NCBI GenBank assembly: GCA_023393755.1
Contig: JAEXCA010000088.1
Coordinates: 1 to 28,361 of the forward strand
Reading direction: 5' to 3'
DNA length: 28,361 nucleotides
From: Actinomycetes bacterium
GTDB taxonomy: Bacteria; Actinomycetota; Actinomycetes; Propionibacteriales; Propionibacteriaceae
Below are positions 1 through 7,624 of the stretch, piece by piece. The notes under the pieces are model-generated. The model was not told the DNA's origin, did no database searches, and worked only from the letters and a program-made list of their open reading frames with translations. The translations under genes were made by a program, and so were the position numbers. Each line of letters begins with the position of its first letter. Position 1 is the stretch's first letter.

Positions 1-378
1 GGCGCGGGCTCCGTCCTTTCCGACCACCAGTGGCCCGGGATCCTGGCCGGGATCGCGATCGGGGTGGACGAACTCGCGACGGCCGGGGTAGCCGAGGCGG
101 CCGAGATCATCGACACCGCGGCAGCCGAACTGCATCGAACGGCCCGGCTCGCGGGGGCCGCGGCCGGGGTGCCCGCGGTGCTGATCACCGGACGGTTCGG
201 GGAGGCCCCGGCATTGCGCTCCCGGCTCGCCGATCGGTTCGACCGCGACGGCATCCGGATCCTGACCCCCCTGCCGCCGGAAGCCGTCGATGCCGCCGAC
301 ATCGTCGCCGGCGCCTACGCGTCTAGCATGACGTTCGCGCGGGCAGGGCACCGGATCGCGTTCGAGGGAGGTTACTGA
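1..378 (+). CDS. BadF/BadG/BcrA/BcrD-type sugar kinase, C-terminal part (partial)
   Basis: The reading frame is open from the first base of the window to TGA at 376-378, so the 5' end lies outside. The visible 125 residues begin with Gly-Ala-Gly-Ser-Val-Leu-Ser-Asp, which resembles the glycine-rich nucleotide-binding turn of ATPases of the BadF/N-acetylglucosamine kinase family. They continue into an Ala-rich helical region with a second Gly-Ala-Tyr-Ala near the end. Members of this family that sit beside SIS-domain proteins usually phosphorylate amino sugars such as N-acetylglucosamine. The next gene starts at 378 inside the stop codon (TGATG), so the two are translationally coupled. The kinase call rests on a short fragment and on context; the substrate is inferred. 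Confidence 0.6.
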   Translation, partial: GAGSVLSDHQWPGILAGIAIGVDELATAGVAEAAEIIDTAAAELHRTARLAGAAAGVPAVLITGRFGEAPALRSRLADRFDRDGIRILTPLPPEAVDAADIVAGAYASSMTFARAGHRIAFEGGY

Positions 379-1160
379 TGGGACGTCACCGCAGCGCGGA
401 CATCGCCAGCCTTGGGCTCCCGGCCGAGCTCCGCCCCGATCGTCCGCGTGGCGATCAGATCCGGGAGTTGCTGGAGGACCTGGCCAACCGGCTCGGCCCC
501 GGCGCGACCATCCCCTCCGATCGGGGACTGGCCGAACACTTCGGCGTCGCGCGGATGACCGTCCGCACCGAGGTGAAACGGCTGGTGATCGACGGCGTAC
601 TCGAGGTCGAGCACGGACGGGGCACCTTCGTGGCCCGAACCCCGCGACTCGCCCCGGAGTGGGGCACCTCGTACACGCTGGCCGCGCGGGCCGCCAAGGG
701 CGAACCCCGCACCACCCTGCTGGAGAGCGTCCGGGCGGGCGCCGATCCGGCGACCTCGGAACTGCTGCGGATTCCCGCCGGCGCACCCGTCCTCACCCTC
801 ACCAGGCTGCGCGCCCTGGACGACCGGCCGATCGGCATCGAGCGGGTCACCATCCCGCTGGACCGCTTTCCCGGGCTGGACGAGGTCGACCTGGAGAAGG
901 TGTCGCTCTACGAGATCCTGGCCGAACGATGGGGACTGGTCCGGGCGACCTCGACCGGTCGTGCGGCCGCGACCCTGCCGAGCGAGGCGGATGCCGCCCT
1001 GCTCGGCGTGACCACCCGGGACCCGTGCCTGGTCGTGCAGATGGTCAGCACGGACGCGGCCGACGTGGTCTTCGAGGTCGGCCGTTCGGTCTATCGGGCG
1101 GACCGCTACGAGCTCGGGATCAACCTGCAGCACAGGCCACCCGCCGCGGCGGGTCGGTGA
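378..1160 (+). CDS. GntR-family transcriptional regulator with UTRA domain (HutC subfamily)
   Basis: This 260-residue protein has a winged helix-turn-helix at about residues 20-88. It contains the typical IPSDRGLAEHFGVARMTVR recognition region and the wing ending HGRGTFVA. A UTRA effector domain (about 98-250) follows, with the usual end pattern of a valine-rich strand and a YRADRYE motif. HutC-type regulators normally bind a sugar phosphate or amino-acid derivative and repress the catabolic genes beside them. The gene overlaps the kinase stop by one base and is followed 39 bp later by the ceramidase-like gene. A GCGGTAG/CTACCGC dyad in that gap could be its operator. The family call is firm. 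The ligand, perhaps an amino-sugar phosphate judging from the SIS and kinase neighbours, is inferred. Confidence 0.9.
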   Translation: MGRHRSADIASLGLPAELRPDRPRGDQIRELLEDLANRLGPGATIPSDRGLAEHFGVARMTVRTEVKRLVIDGVLEVEHGRGTFVARTPRLAPEWGTSYTLAARAAKGEPRTTLLESVRAGADPATSELLRIPAGAPVLTLTRLRALDDRPIGIERVTIPLDRFPGLDEVDLEKVSLYEILAERWGLVRATSTGRAAATLPSEADAALLGVTTRDPCLVVQMVSTDAADVVFEVGRSVYRADRYELGINLQHRPPAAAGR

Positions 1161-1161
1161 A

Positions 1162-1180
1162 GCGGTAGCGCAACTACCGC
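1162..1180. promoter_or_regulatory. Inverted repeat between the GntR and ceramidase-like genes (possible GntR operator)
   Basis: A perfect 7-bp inverted repeat with a 5-bp centre, GCGGTAG-CGCAA-CTACCGC, starts 1 bp after the GntR stop codon. Its position in the only real gap of the operon suggests a GntR-family operator for the downstream genes. It has no T-run, so it makes a poor intrinsic terminator, but that use cannot be excluded. Confidence 0.4.
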
Positions 1181-1199
1181 CACGAGAGAACGGACGAAC

Positions 1200-2561
1200 G
1201 TGGTAGAGCCTCGACCGGCACCGGCGCACCAGCCGGAACTCGGAACGCTGAGGATGCGATCCGGGGTGATCGAGATCACCCCGACGGCGGCGGGCCCCCT
1301 CGCCGGCTACGCGGCGCGCGGCAGCGCGGTCAGCATCGGCACTCAGGATCCCCTGGAGGCGGCGCTGCTGGTCCTCGACGACGGCGCGACCCGGGTCGGC
1401 TGGCTGGCGATCGACGCGGTCGCGGTGCCGACCGCGCTGGCGGAGCAGTTGCGGACGGCCGTCCGCGCCGGGATGGGCGACCCGGGCCTCCACCTCACCG
1501 TCTCCGCCTCGCACACCCATTCCGCCCCCGTCGGCTGGGTCGGCAGTATCCATCCGGGGCACATCGGCAGCGTCGATCCGGCGGCGGTGACGGAACTCGT
1601 CACCCGGGTGACCACGCTCGCGGCCGAACTGGCCGGCCGGCCCGCCGAGCCCGTGATCGCCAACTGGTCCCACCATCGTGCGATCGGCCTGGGCGCCAAC
1701 CGGCTGGACCCGTCCGGCCCGCACGACGACCGGGTCGGCGTCCTGATCCTGCGGTCGGCGGCCACCGGCGCCCTGCGCACCCTGGTACTCCACGCCGCCA
1801 ACCACCCGACGGTGTTCGGGCCGGCGAACCTCCGCTGGTCGGCCGACTGGCCCGGGGCGACCCGGCGGGTGCTCCGGGCGACCGCCGCCGCCATGAACGA
1901 TGCCTCGGGGGTGGCCGGGACGGTGCCGACGGTGCTCTTCCTGCAGGGCGCCGCGGGGGATGTCAGCGCACGCTTCACCCGGCGCGGCTCCGACGCCGCT
2001 GAGGTCGCGCGGCTCGGCACGATCGCGGCCGCCGCCGGGATCCAGGCGATCGCTCGCGACGGCAGCCAGCTCCAGGGCAGCCTCCGGCATGCGAGCCGCG
2101 TGGTCGAGCTCGACCGGCGGCCGTTGCCGTCGGTCGAGGCCACCGAGCGGGAGTTGGCCGAGGCCACCGCGGCCCGGAGCCGGCTGGACACCCTGCCGCC
2201 CCTCGACCCCCGCGTCCGGCTCACGCAGTCCCGGCTGGACGGCGCGCGGATCCAGCGCAGCCTGGTCGCGGCCAACCCGACCTCGACGATCCGCTTCCCG
2301 ATCTCCGCGACCGCGATCGGCGATCTCGCCCTGGTCCAGCTCCCGGTTGAGCTGTTCACCAGCATCTCCGACCGGATCTGTTCGGACAGCCCGTTCCCGG
2401 TGACGCGGATCGTCGGCTACGCCGACGGGTATCTCGGCTACATGGTCGACGAACCCGCCTTCCGGCACGGCACCTACGAGGCGCTCTCCAGCCTGTTCCT
2501 GCCCAGCGCCGCGGACGATCTGGTGCGCGAGGCGCACCGGCTGCTGAAGGAGATCCGATGA
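1200..2561 (+). CDS. Neutral/alkaline non-lysosomal ceramidase-family amidase
   Basis: This 453-residue protein matches the N-terminal catalytic domain of neutral ceramidases. A His-Thr-His-Ser motif (H105, H107) follows the VSAS strand, as in the zinc site. A second conserved block reads HAANHPTV followed by SADWPGA. The segment LPVELFTSI supplies the family glutamate and IVGYADGYLGY the late tyrosine. The C-terminal immunoglobulin-like domain of full-length ceramidases is absent and I see no signal peptide, so the enzyme is probably cytoplasmic. Translation is called from GTG at 1200; ATG at 1254 (MRSGVIEIT) is an alternative that begins at the conserved core. The stop overlaps the SIS gene by ATGA. 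Beside a GntR regulator, a sugar kinase and a SIS protein, the likely substrate is an N-acylated amino sugar rather than ceramide, but this is inference. Confidence 0.85.
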   Translation: MVEPRPAPAHQPELGTLRMRSGVIEITPTAAGPLAGYAARGSAVSIGTQDPLEAALLVLDDGATRVGWLAIDAVAVPTALAEQLRTAVRAGMGDPGLHLTVSASHTHSAPVGWVGSIHPGHIGSVDPAAVTELVTRVTTLAAELAGRPAEPVIANWSHHRAIGLGANRLDPSGPHDDRVGVLILRSAATGALRTLVLHAANHPTVFGPANLRWSADWPGATRRVLRATAAAMNDASGVAGTVPTVLFLQGAAGDVSARFTRRGSDAAEVARLGTIAAAAGIQAIARDGSQLQGSLRHASRVVELDRRPLPSVEATERELAEATAARSRLDTLPPLDPRVRLTQSRLDGARIQRSLVAANPTSTIRFPISATAIGDLALVQLPVELFTSISDRICSDSPFPVTRIVGYADGYLGYMVDEPAFRHGTYEALSSLFLPSAADDLVREAHRLLKEIR

Positions 2562-3304
2562 AGTACCGCTATCCCGAGCTCGCCCACACCCTGATCGACA
2601 CCATCGCCGAAGGCCAGGCGGCCGCGATCGACACCGCCGTCGGGTTGATCGCCGACCGGCTGCTCCGCGGGGGCGTCCTGCAGGCCTTCGGGACCGGGCA
2701 CGCCCGCATCCCCGTCCACGAGCTGGCCGGACGGGCCGGCGGTCTGGTGCCGGTGAACCTGGTGCGGCTCAGCGACCTGGCGTTCCGGGGCGGCCACGAT
2801 CCGGCCGACCTGGCCGATCCGCTGCTGGAGCGGGATCCCGGGATCGCCGCACCACTGTTCGCGCTGACCGCCCCCGGCCCGGACGACGTCTTCCTGATCG
2901 CCTCGAACTCGGGGATCAACGGGGCGGTGGTGGAGTTCGCCAGCCTGGTGCGGCAAGCCGGACTGCCGCTGATCGCGCTCACCTCGGTGGCGCACACCAC
3001 CTCGGTGGCGCCCCGTCATCCCTCCGGGATGCGGCTGCGCGATCTGGCTGATGTGGTGATCGACAACGGCGCCCCCGCCGGTGACGCCGCGCTCGACCTC
3101 GGGCAGGGTGTCCTGGTCGGAGCGGTCTCGAACCTCGCCGGGGTCGTCGTCGCCCAGCTGCTGATCGAGGGGGTCGCGCGGGTGTTCCTGGAGCAGGGGC
3201 GGATCCCGCCGGTCTACCGCTCGATGAACCTGCCGGACGGCGATCAGCACAACGCCGCCCTGACCGCGTCGGTCGCCGGCCGCGTCCACCCGATCGAGGC
3301 CTGA
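2558..3304 (+). CDS. SIS-domain phosphosugar-binding protein (UPF0309-like)
   Basis: This 248-residue protein has one sugar isomerase (SIS) domain. The N-terminal segment LQAFGTGHARIPVHELAGRAGG carries the FGTGH loop of the UPF0309/MurQ-like group, followed by IASNSGINGAVVEFA and LIALTSVAHT, which form the phosphate-binding serine/threonine loop. Proteins of this group bind or isomerise phosphorylated amino sugars. The ATG at 2558 overlaps the ceramidase-like stop (ATGA), so the two are made together. The gene ends an operon that faces the convergent marC gene 24 bp away. The family is clear; whether it is an isomerase, an etherase or a regulatory binder is not. Confidence 0.85.
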   Translation: MKYRYPELAHTLIDTIAEGQAAAIDTAVGLIADRLLRGGVLQAFGTGHARIPVHELAGRAGGLVPVNLVRLSDLAFRGGHDPADLADPLLERDPGIAAPLFALTAPGPDDVFLIASNSGINGAVVEFASLVRQAGLPLIALTSVAHTTSVAPRHPSGMRLRDLADVVIDNGAPAGDAALDLGQGVLVGAVSNLAGVVVAQLLIEGVARVFLEQGRIPPVYRSMNLPDGDQHNAALTASVAGRVHPIEA

Positions 3305-3319
3305 CCCCCGGCGGCTCGG

Positions 3320-3344
3320 CGCGGACGACTACCCGACGTCCGCG
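3320..3344. terminator. Bidirectional hairpin between convergent SIS and marC genes
   Basis: CGCGGACG (3320-3327) pairs with CGTCCGCG (3337-3344) over an 8-bp perfect stem with a 9-nt loop. It overlaps the marC stop and lies just past the SIS gene stop, where both convergent transcripts end. There is no clear T-run on either side. Confidence 0.45.
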
Positions 3345-3943
3345 ATGAAGCCGAAGACACCGTCGGCGACCATCTGCACGGCGATCGCGGCCAGCAACAG
3401 GCCGGCGATCCGGGAGGCCAGCATGGTGCCGGACTCGCGCAGGATCGAGCGGATGACGCCGGCGAACCGGAGGAACACCCAGACCAGGCCCATCACGATC
3501 AGCAGCGCCAGCCCGACGGTGATGTGGCCGGTCGGGACCGGCGCGGCCTGCACGGCCAGCATGGTGGCCACGATCGCGCCGGGGCCGGCCATCAGCGGCG
3601 TCCCGAGCGGGACGATCGCCACGTTGACCCCCTGGTGCAGGACCGGGTCTCCCCCCTTCCCGGTCAGCAGTTCCAGGGCGACGATCAGCAGCAGCAGGCC
3701 CCCGGAGACCTGCAGCGCGGGCACCGAGACGTGCAGATAGCTGAGGATCTGCTGGCCGAACAGCGCGAAGACGGCGATCACCCCGAGGGCCACCAGCGAG
3801 GACTTGGTCGCGGCGGCATTGCGCTCCGCGGCGCTGATCCGGCTGGTCAGGCCCAGGAAGACCGGGAGCAGCCCCGGCGGGTCGACGATGACGAAGAGGG
3901 TGACGGCGGTGCTGAGCAGCAACTGCCCGTCGATCAGGTTCAC
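3329..3943 (-). CDS. MarC-family integral membrane protein
   Basis: This 204-residue, very hydrophobic protein has about six transmembrane segments. The first segment contains TLFVIVDPPGLLPVFLGLT, the MarC/YhgN signature with its conserved DPPG-type turn. The middle block VAIVPLGTPLMAGPGAIVA is the second family hallmark. MarC proteins are inner-membrane proteins of unsettled function; the old multidrug-resistance link was not sustained. The start is GTG at 3943-3941. There is no Shine-Dalgarno sequence, but CATAGT on the minus strand (3952-3957) lies 8 nt upstream of the start, so the mRNA may be leaderless. It is convergent with the SIS gene and stands alone. Confidence 0.9.
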   Translation of the reverse strand: MNLIDGQLLLSTAVTLFVIVDPPGLLPVFLGLTSRISAAERNAAATKSSLVALGVIAVFALFGQQILSYLHVSVPALQVSGGLLLLIVALELLTGKGGDPVLHQGVNVAIVPLGTPLMAGPGAIVATMLAVQAAPVPTGHITVGLALLIVMGLVWVFLRFAGVIRSILRESGTMLASRIAGLLLAAIAVQMVADGVFGFIADVG

Positions 3944-4032
3944 CGAACCACACTATGGGATCAGCAACGGCGTCCGAAACCGGACCCTGACGGGCTCCCC
4001 ACCTACCCCTCACCCCCACTCATCGAGGGCCT

Positions 4033-4088
4033 GTCCCACCGCCGAGGGCCTGCGCCTCCGGAGAGGGCCTCGGCGTGCGGGGTGGGAC
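4033..4088 (-). terminator. Long stem-loop downstream of the YccF gene
   Basis: GTCCCACC (4033-4040) pairs with GGTGGGAC (4081-4088), and the stem continues inward as GCCGAGG (4041-4047) with CCTCGGC (4068-4074) after a 6-nt bulge. It lies 39 bp beyond the YccF stop on the minus strand. The interval also holds three copies of GAGGGCCT. It is a likely transcript end for yccF; there is no U-tract. Confidence 0.5.
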
Positions 4089-4126
4089 GCGAGGGCGTGC
4101 CGGGACGGAGGGGAAGCAGTGGTGGC

Positions 4127-4537
4127 TCAGACGCTGAAGAGAGGACGGGTGCCGGCGGGGATGTACCGGGAGTCAACGATCTCCTTGCCGAACGGGACGC
4201 AGGTGACCGGGATCATCTTGAGGTTGGCGATCGCCAGCGGGATGCCGACGATGGTGACCGCCTGGGCGGCAGCGGTGGTCAGGTGGCCGATCGCCAGCCA
4301 GAGCCCGGCGACGATGAACCAGACGAGGTTGCCGATCGCCGAGCCGGCGCCGGCGTCGGGCCGCCGCACCACCGTCCGGCCGAACGGCCACAGCGCGTAG
4401 CCGGCCATCCGGAACGAGGCGATGCCGAACGGGATCGTGACGATCAGGATGCAGGCCACGATGCCGGCCAGGACGTAGCCCAGTGCCAGCCAGATCCCAC
4501 CGAAGACCAGCCAGATGATGTTGAGCAGAGCCCGCAT
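4127..4537 (-). CDS. YccF-domain small membrane protein
   Basis: This 136-residue protein contains two copies of a YccF-type unit, at about residues 5-55 and 69-120. The first reads LNIIWLVFGGIWLALGY...TIPFGIASFRMAGYALWPFG and the second LVWFIVAGLWLAIGH...GIPLAIANLKMIPVTCVPFGKEI. Each has a hydrophobic helix followed by an IPxxIAxxKM/RM-PFG turn. The family has no assigned function. The start at 4537 is chosen because MRALLNIIW matches the usual family beginning and AAAGGA lies just upstream on the minus strand. Longer readings run back through trmB and are spurious. The gene is divergent from trmB. Confidence 0.88.
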   Translation of the reverse strand: MRALLNIIWLVFGGIWLALGYVLAGIVACILIVTIPFGIASFRMAGYALWPFGRTVVRRPDAGAGSAIGNLVWFIVAGLWLAIGHLTTAAAQAVTIVGIPLAIANLKMIPVTCVPFGKEIVDSRYIPAGTRPLFSV

Positions 4538-4695
4538 CGACGTCCTTTCCAGTCCGGCCCGACAGCTCCGGGCGCCCTTCCATGTAACCCGTCCGGGCGG
4601 CGGCCGGCCAACCCGAACGACCCTGATCCGTCCCTGGCCGCTCCCTGGCCGAGGGGGCCATGGGAACCGTCCCCGGTGGGCCCCGGCCACAGCCC

Positions 4696-4708
4696 TACAA
4701 TGACGGCC
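4696..4708 (+). promoter_or_regulatory. -10 box of a probable leaderless trmB promoter
   Basis: TACAAT at 4696-4701 is a near-consensus -10 element placed exactly 7 nt before ATG at 4709, so transcription should start at or next to the A of that codon. There is no Shine-Dalgarno sequence upstream and no convincing -35. This supports ATG 4709 over ATG 4700, which would lie inside the -10 box. Confidence 0.55.
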
Positions 4709-5425
4709 ATGCCCGACGACCGTATCCCGCGCGATGTCGTGTCGTACGTCCGGCGCAGCGCCCGGATGAACCCCTCGCAGCAGAAGGCCTGGGAGCGGCT
4801 GCGGGAGCGTTGGGTGATCGACCTGCCGACCGCGGCCCGGGTGACCTCGGTGGCCGCCGACGCCCGGCTCGACCCCACCGCGATCTTCGGACGCCGAGCG
4901 CCGCTGCTGGTCGAGATCGGTTCCGGCAACGGGGACGTGGTCGCAGCGGTCGCCCGGGCCAGGCCCGAGGCGAACCTGCTGGCCTTCGAGGTGTTCGAGC
5001 CCGCGGTCGCCAGCACCCTGTCGAAGCTGGAGCGGGCCGGCGTGACCAACGTCCGGCTGGTGGTGGCGGACGGCTCGCAGGCGGTCACCACCGCGCTGCC
5101 GGAGGCGTCCATCGACGAGCTGTGGACCTTCTTCCCCGACCCCTGGCACAAGGCCCGGCACCACAAGCGGCGGCTGGTCAATCCGGCCTTCGCCGCGGTG
5201 GTCGCCCGCAAGCTGGCCCCCGGCGGCTGCTGGCGGCTGGCCACCGACTGGGCCGCCTACGCCGAGCACGCCCGCGAGGTGCTGGACGCCGAACCCGGGC
5301 TGGTTCCGTGTCAGGAGGGAACGGTCCCCCGCTGGGGCCTGCGTCCGGTCACCAAGTACGAGGCCCGCGGGATCGCCGCCGGCCGCGAGATCGCCGACCT
5401 CTGCTACCGAACGGCGACGGCATGA
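4709..5425 (+). CDS. trmB: tRNA (guanine-N7-)-methyltransferase TrmB
   Basis: This protein of 238 residues transfers a methyl group from S-adenosylmethionine to N7 of G46 in the tRNA variable loop. Motif I is LLVEIGSGNGDVV (around residue 70), then LAFEVFEPAV with the acidic ribose-binding residue. The family signature FFPDPWHKARHHKRRL sits at 141-156, and LATDWAAYAEH near the C terminus is also typical. The start at 4709 is chosen from the -10 box 7 nt upstream (leaderless). The gene ends in ATGA shared with truA, so the two tRNA-modifying enzymes are translationally coupled. Confidence 0.95.
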   Translation: MPDDRIPRDVVSYVRRSARMNPSQQKAWERLRERWVIDLPTAARVTSVAADARLDPTAIFGRRAPLLVEIGSGNGDVVAAVARARPEANLLAFEVFEPAVASTLSKLERAGVTNVRLVVADGSQAVTTALPEASIDELWTFFPDPWHKARHHKRRLVNPAFAAVVARKLAPGGCWRLATDWAAYAEHAREVLDAEPGLVPCQEGTVPRWGLRPVTKYEARGIAAGREIADLCYRTATA

Positions 5426-6276
5426 GGTTACGGCTCGACCTGGCCTACGACGGCAGCGGCTTCCACGGCTGGGCCGGCCAGCCCGGGCTGCGGACCGTCC
5501 AGGGGGAGCTGGAAACCTGGATCCAGCGGGTGCTGCGACTGCCGGAACGTCCCGAGCTGGTGGTGGCCGGACGCACCGACGCCGGCGTCCACGCCCGCGG
5601 CCAGGTGGCCCACTTCGACCTCTCGGACGCCGACGCCGCGGTCGCGCTCGCCGGCCAGCGCCACGACCCGGGGACGGACGACATCGCCGCGCTGCTGCTG
5701 CGCCGGCTCCGCCGCGCGTTGCCCGACGATGTCGGAGTGCACGGCGTCCGGGTGGCCGAGCCGGGGTTCGATGCCCGGTTCTCCGCCAGCTGGCGGCGCT
5801 ACGTCTACCGGCTCACCGACGCCGTGCCCGACCCGATCCTGCGGCACCAGATCGCGGCCGTCCGCGACCGACAGGACGTCGACGCGATCAACGCCGCCGG
5901 CACCGCGCTACTCGGGCTGCACGACTTCGCCGCCTTCTGCAAGGCCCGCGACGGCGCCACCACGGTCCGTGAACTCCAGCACCTGGCCGCCGACCGGGTA
6001 CCCGCCGGCCATATCGAGATCACGGTGCGGGCCGATGCCTTCTGCCACTCCATGGTGCGCTCCCTGGTCGGCGCGCTGACCGAGGTGGGTAGTGGACGCC
6101 GCGACCCCACCTGGCTGGCCGGCCTGCTGGACGCCGGGCGGCGCAGCGGCGACGTCCCGGTAATGCCAGCCCACGGGCTGGTGCTGGAGGAGGTCGGCTA
6201 CCCGCCGTCCGACCAGCTGGCAGCCCGGGCGACCGAGGCCAGAGCCCGCCGGCAGCTACCTCAGGAGGACGCGTGA
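5422..6276 (+). CDS. truA: tRNA pseudouridine(38-40) synthase TruA
   Basis: This 284-residue enzyme isomerises uridines 38-40 in the tRNA anticodon arm. The N terminus MRLRLDLAYDGSGFHGWAGQ and the catalytic-loop motif AGRTDAGVHARGQVAHF (nucleophile Asp53) are those of TruA. Later blocks include the FDARFSASWRRYVYR strand and FCHSMVRSLVGAL near the C terminus. An insertion of about 15 residues after DLSDADAAVALAGQRHD is longer than in the E. coli enzyme. It starts with ATG in ATGA overlap with trmB and ends inside the GTG start region of the next methyltransferase. Confidence 0.96.
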   Translation: MRLRLDLAYDGSGFHGWAGQPGLRTVQGELETWIQRVLRLPERPELVVAGRTDAGVHARGQVAHFDLSDADAAVALAGQRHDPGTDDIAALLLRRLRRALPDDVGVHGVRVAEPGFDARFSASWRRYVYRLTDAVPDPILRHQIAAVRDRQDVDAINAAGTALLGLHDFAAFCKARDGATTVRELQHLAADRVPAGHIEITVRADAFCHSMVRSLVGALTEVGSGRRDPTWLAGLLDAGRRSGDVPVMPAHGLVLEEVGYPPSDQLAARATEARARRQLPQEDA

Positions 6277-6863
6277 GCCACTACTTCGTCACCCCCGAGG
6301 GCCCGGAGAACCGGCGCACCGTCCGGGCCCGGTTCTGGGAGACCGACTGGGAGTTCGAGACCGCGGACGGGGTGTTCTCCGCCGACGGGCTCGACCTGGG
6401 GACCTCGGTGCTGCTCCGCGAGTCGACCCCACGGCCGGAGGCGCGGCGGCTGCTCGACCTGGGCTGCGGCTACGGCGTGCTCGCGGTCGCCCTGGCCGTG
6501 GCCTCGCCCGGAGCCCGGGTGGACGCGGTGGACGTCAACGAGCGTGCGCTCGCGCTGACCGCAGCCAACGCCGCCCGGCACGGGGTGGCCGACCGGGTCC
6601 ACGCCGCGCTGCCGGAGCAGGCCGACCCCGCCGTCCGGTACGACGAGATCTGGTCGAACCCCCCGATCCGGATCGGCAAGGAGGCGCTGCACACCCTGCT
6701 GGGCACCTGGCTGCCCCGGCTGGCGCCCGACGGACTCGCCCGGCTGGTGGTGGGACGCAACCTGGGCGCCGACTCCCTGCAGCGCTGGCTGATCGGGCAG
6801 GGCTACCGCTGCGAGCGGGCGGCCAGCGCCAAGGGTTTCCGGGTACTGCGGGTGGAACGCTGA
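6273..6863 (+). CDS. RsmC-like class I SAM-dependent methyltransferase
   Basis: This 196-residue protein corresponds to the C-terminal catalytic MTS domain of RsmC/RlmG. Motif I is LLDLGCGYGVLAVAL (about 60-74), the acidic loop is VDAVDVNERAL, and the catalytic motif is SNPPIRIGKEALH (about 128-140), the NPP form that targets an exocyclic guanine nitrogen. Enzymes of this type methylate G1207 of 16S rRNA. The N-terminal half of full-length RsmC is missing, as is usual for the short actinobacterial versions. Start is GTG at 6273, preceded by AGGAGG at 6263-6268 and overlapping the truA stop. The position beside trmB and truA supports an RNA substrate. Confidence 0.85.
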   Translation: MSHYFVTPEGPENRRTVRARFWETDWEFETADGVFSADGLDLGTSVLLRESTPRPEARRLLDLGCGYGVLAVALAVASPGARVDAVDVNERALALTAANAARHGVADRVHAALPEQADPAVRYDEIWSNPPIRIGKEALHTLLGTWLPRLAPDGLARLVVGRNLGADSLQRWLIGQGYRCERAASAKGFRVLRVER

Positions 6864-6942
6864 CCGCCGGGCCCCACAGCCTCTGGTGTGGTTGGGGCTT
6901 GCTGCCTACGCTGGCAGCAACACTCCGATCGAGAGGAACCCC

Positions 6943-7392
6943 ATGACCCAGGAGCCCAGCTTCTTCGACAAGGTGAAGCAGTTCGCCGAGGAGGCGATCG
7001 AGGACATCAAGGACTTCGCCGAGGATCTGCCGGAGAACGCCAAGAAGCTCGCCGAGGACGCCAAGGACCTCGCCGGCGACGCCGGCGAGCAGCTGAAGGA
7101 GTTCGCCGGCGAGGCGGGAGCCAAGGCGAAGGACTTCGCCGAGGACTTCCCCGAGAACGCCCGCAAACTCGCCGACGACGCCGTCGCGGGCGTCCAGGGC
7201 TTCGTCTCCGGCGCCTCCGACGAGGCGAAGGACGTGGCCGCCGACGTCAAGGAAACGGCCGGCCAGGCTGCCGACAAGGCTGCGGACGTCGCCCAGGACG
7301 TGGTGGCCGACGTGAAGGACGCGGCCGGTGACGCCGCGGCCAAGGCCTCCGAGGTCGCCGAGGACGTCCGGGATCGCCTCGACGGGCAGTAG
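6943..7392 (+). CDS. LEA-like amphipathic helical repeat protein
   Basis: This 149-residue acidic protein is almost wholly Ala, Glu, Asp and Lys and is predicted to be long amphipathic helix. It has an internal duplication: IKDFAEDLPENAKKLAEDAK (about residues 21-41) recurs as AKDFAEDFPENARKLADDAV (about 61-81). The C-terminal third is made of roughly 11-residue Ala-Asp-x-x-x-Asp-Ala-Ala units. This looks like group 3 LEA proteins, which protect membranes and proteins during drying or freezing, or like lipid-droplet binding helices. There are no cysteines, signal peptide or membrane segment. GAGAGGAA at 6931-6938 is a good ribosome binding site. Function is inferred from composition only. Confidence 0.75.
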   Translation: MTQEPSFFDKVKQFAEEAIEDIKDFAEDLPENAKKLAEDAKDLAGDAGEQLKEFAGEAGAKAKDFAEDFPENARKLADDAVAGVQGFVSGASDEAKDVAADVKETAGQAADKAADVAQDVVADVKDAAGDAAAKASEVAEDVRDRLDGQ

Positions 7393-7405
7393 ACCCACTC
7401 GACAG

Positions 7406-7448
7406 CGCCGTCCTCGCCCGGGTCACCCGACCCGCGGCGGGGACGGCG
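7406..7448 (+). terminator. Hairpin after the LEA-like gene
   Basis: CGCCGTCC (7406-7413) pairs with GGACGGCG (7441-7448), with further internal pairing GGGTC/GACCC in the loop. It starts 14 bp after the stop of the LEA-like gene. It is probably its terminator and separates it from the B12-controlled operon. Between here and 7594 I see no gene. Confidence 0.5.
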
Positions 7449-7594
7449 TCGGCGTTCCCGGCGCCTCCGGTGCCGCCCGGGCAGCATGGCGGGAGGCGAG
7501 CGCGCGGCCGGGCGATGGGCCGGCGGGATGTCGCAGGTCGTGCGGAGCCGGCCCCTTCCCGCCCTTTCTCCCTGATCAACGCCTGGTCGGCGAG

Positions 7595-7623
7595 GTGACG
7601 GCGGCGTGGACGTTCCGTATAGT
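7595..7623 (+). promoter_or_regulatory. Promoter of the cobalamin-controlled operon
   Basis: GTGACG (7595-7600) and TATAGT (7618-7623) are separated by 17 bp and fit a sigma-70 type promoter. The predicted start near 7630 is just before the riboswitch aptamer. Confidence 0.55.
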
Positions 7624-7624
7624 G

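Noticed and set aside
372..2537. Long minus-strand frame of 721 codons opposite the GntR and ceramidase-like genes
   Set aside because: It is Arg/Gly/Pro-rich shadow sequence of two clearly recognisable plus-strand genes, with no domain of its own.
4127..5269. Extended minus-strand frame joining YccF to a 240-residue N-terminal part
   Set aside because: The extension is antisense to trmB and low complexity; YccF starts naturally at 4537 with a ribosome binding site.
6870..6912. Terminator and promoter in the gap before the LEA-like gene
   Set aside because: GCCCCACA...TGTGG...GGGC pairing is bulged, and TACGCT at 6907-6912 has no good -35, so neither is listed.
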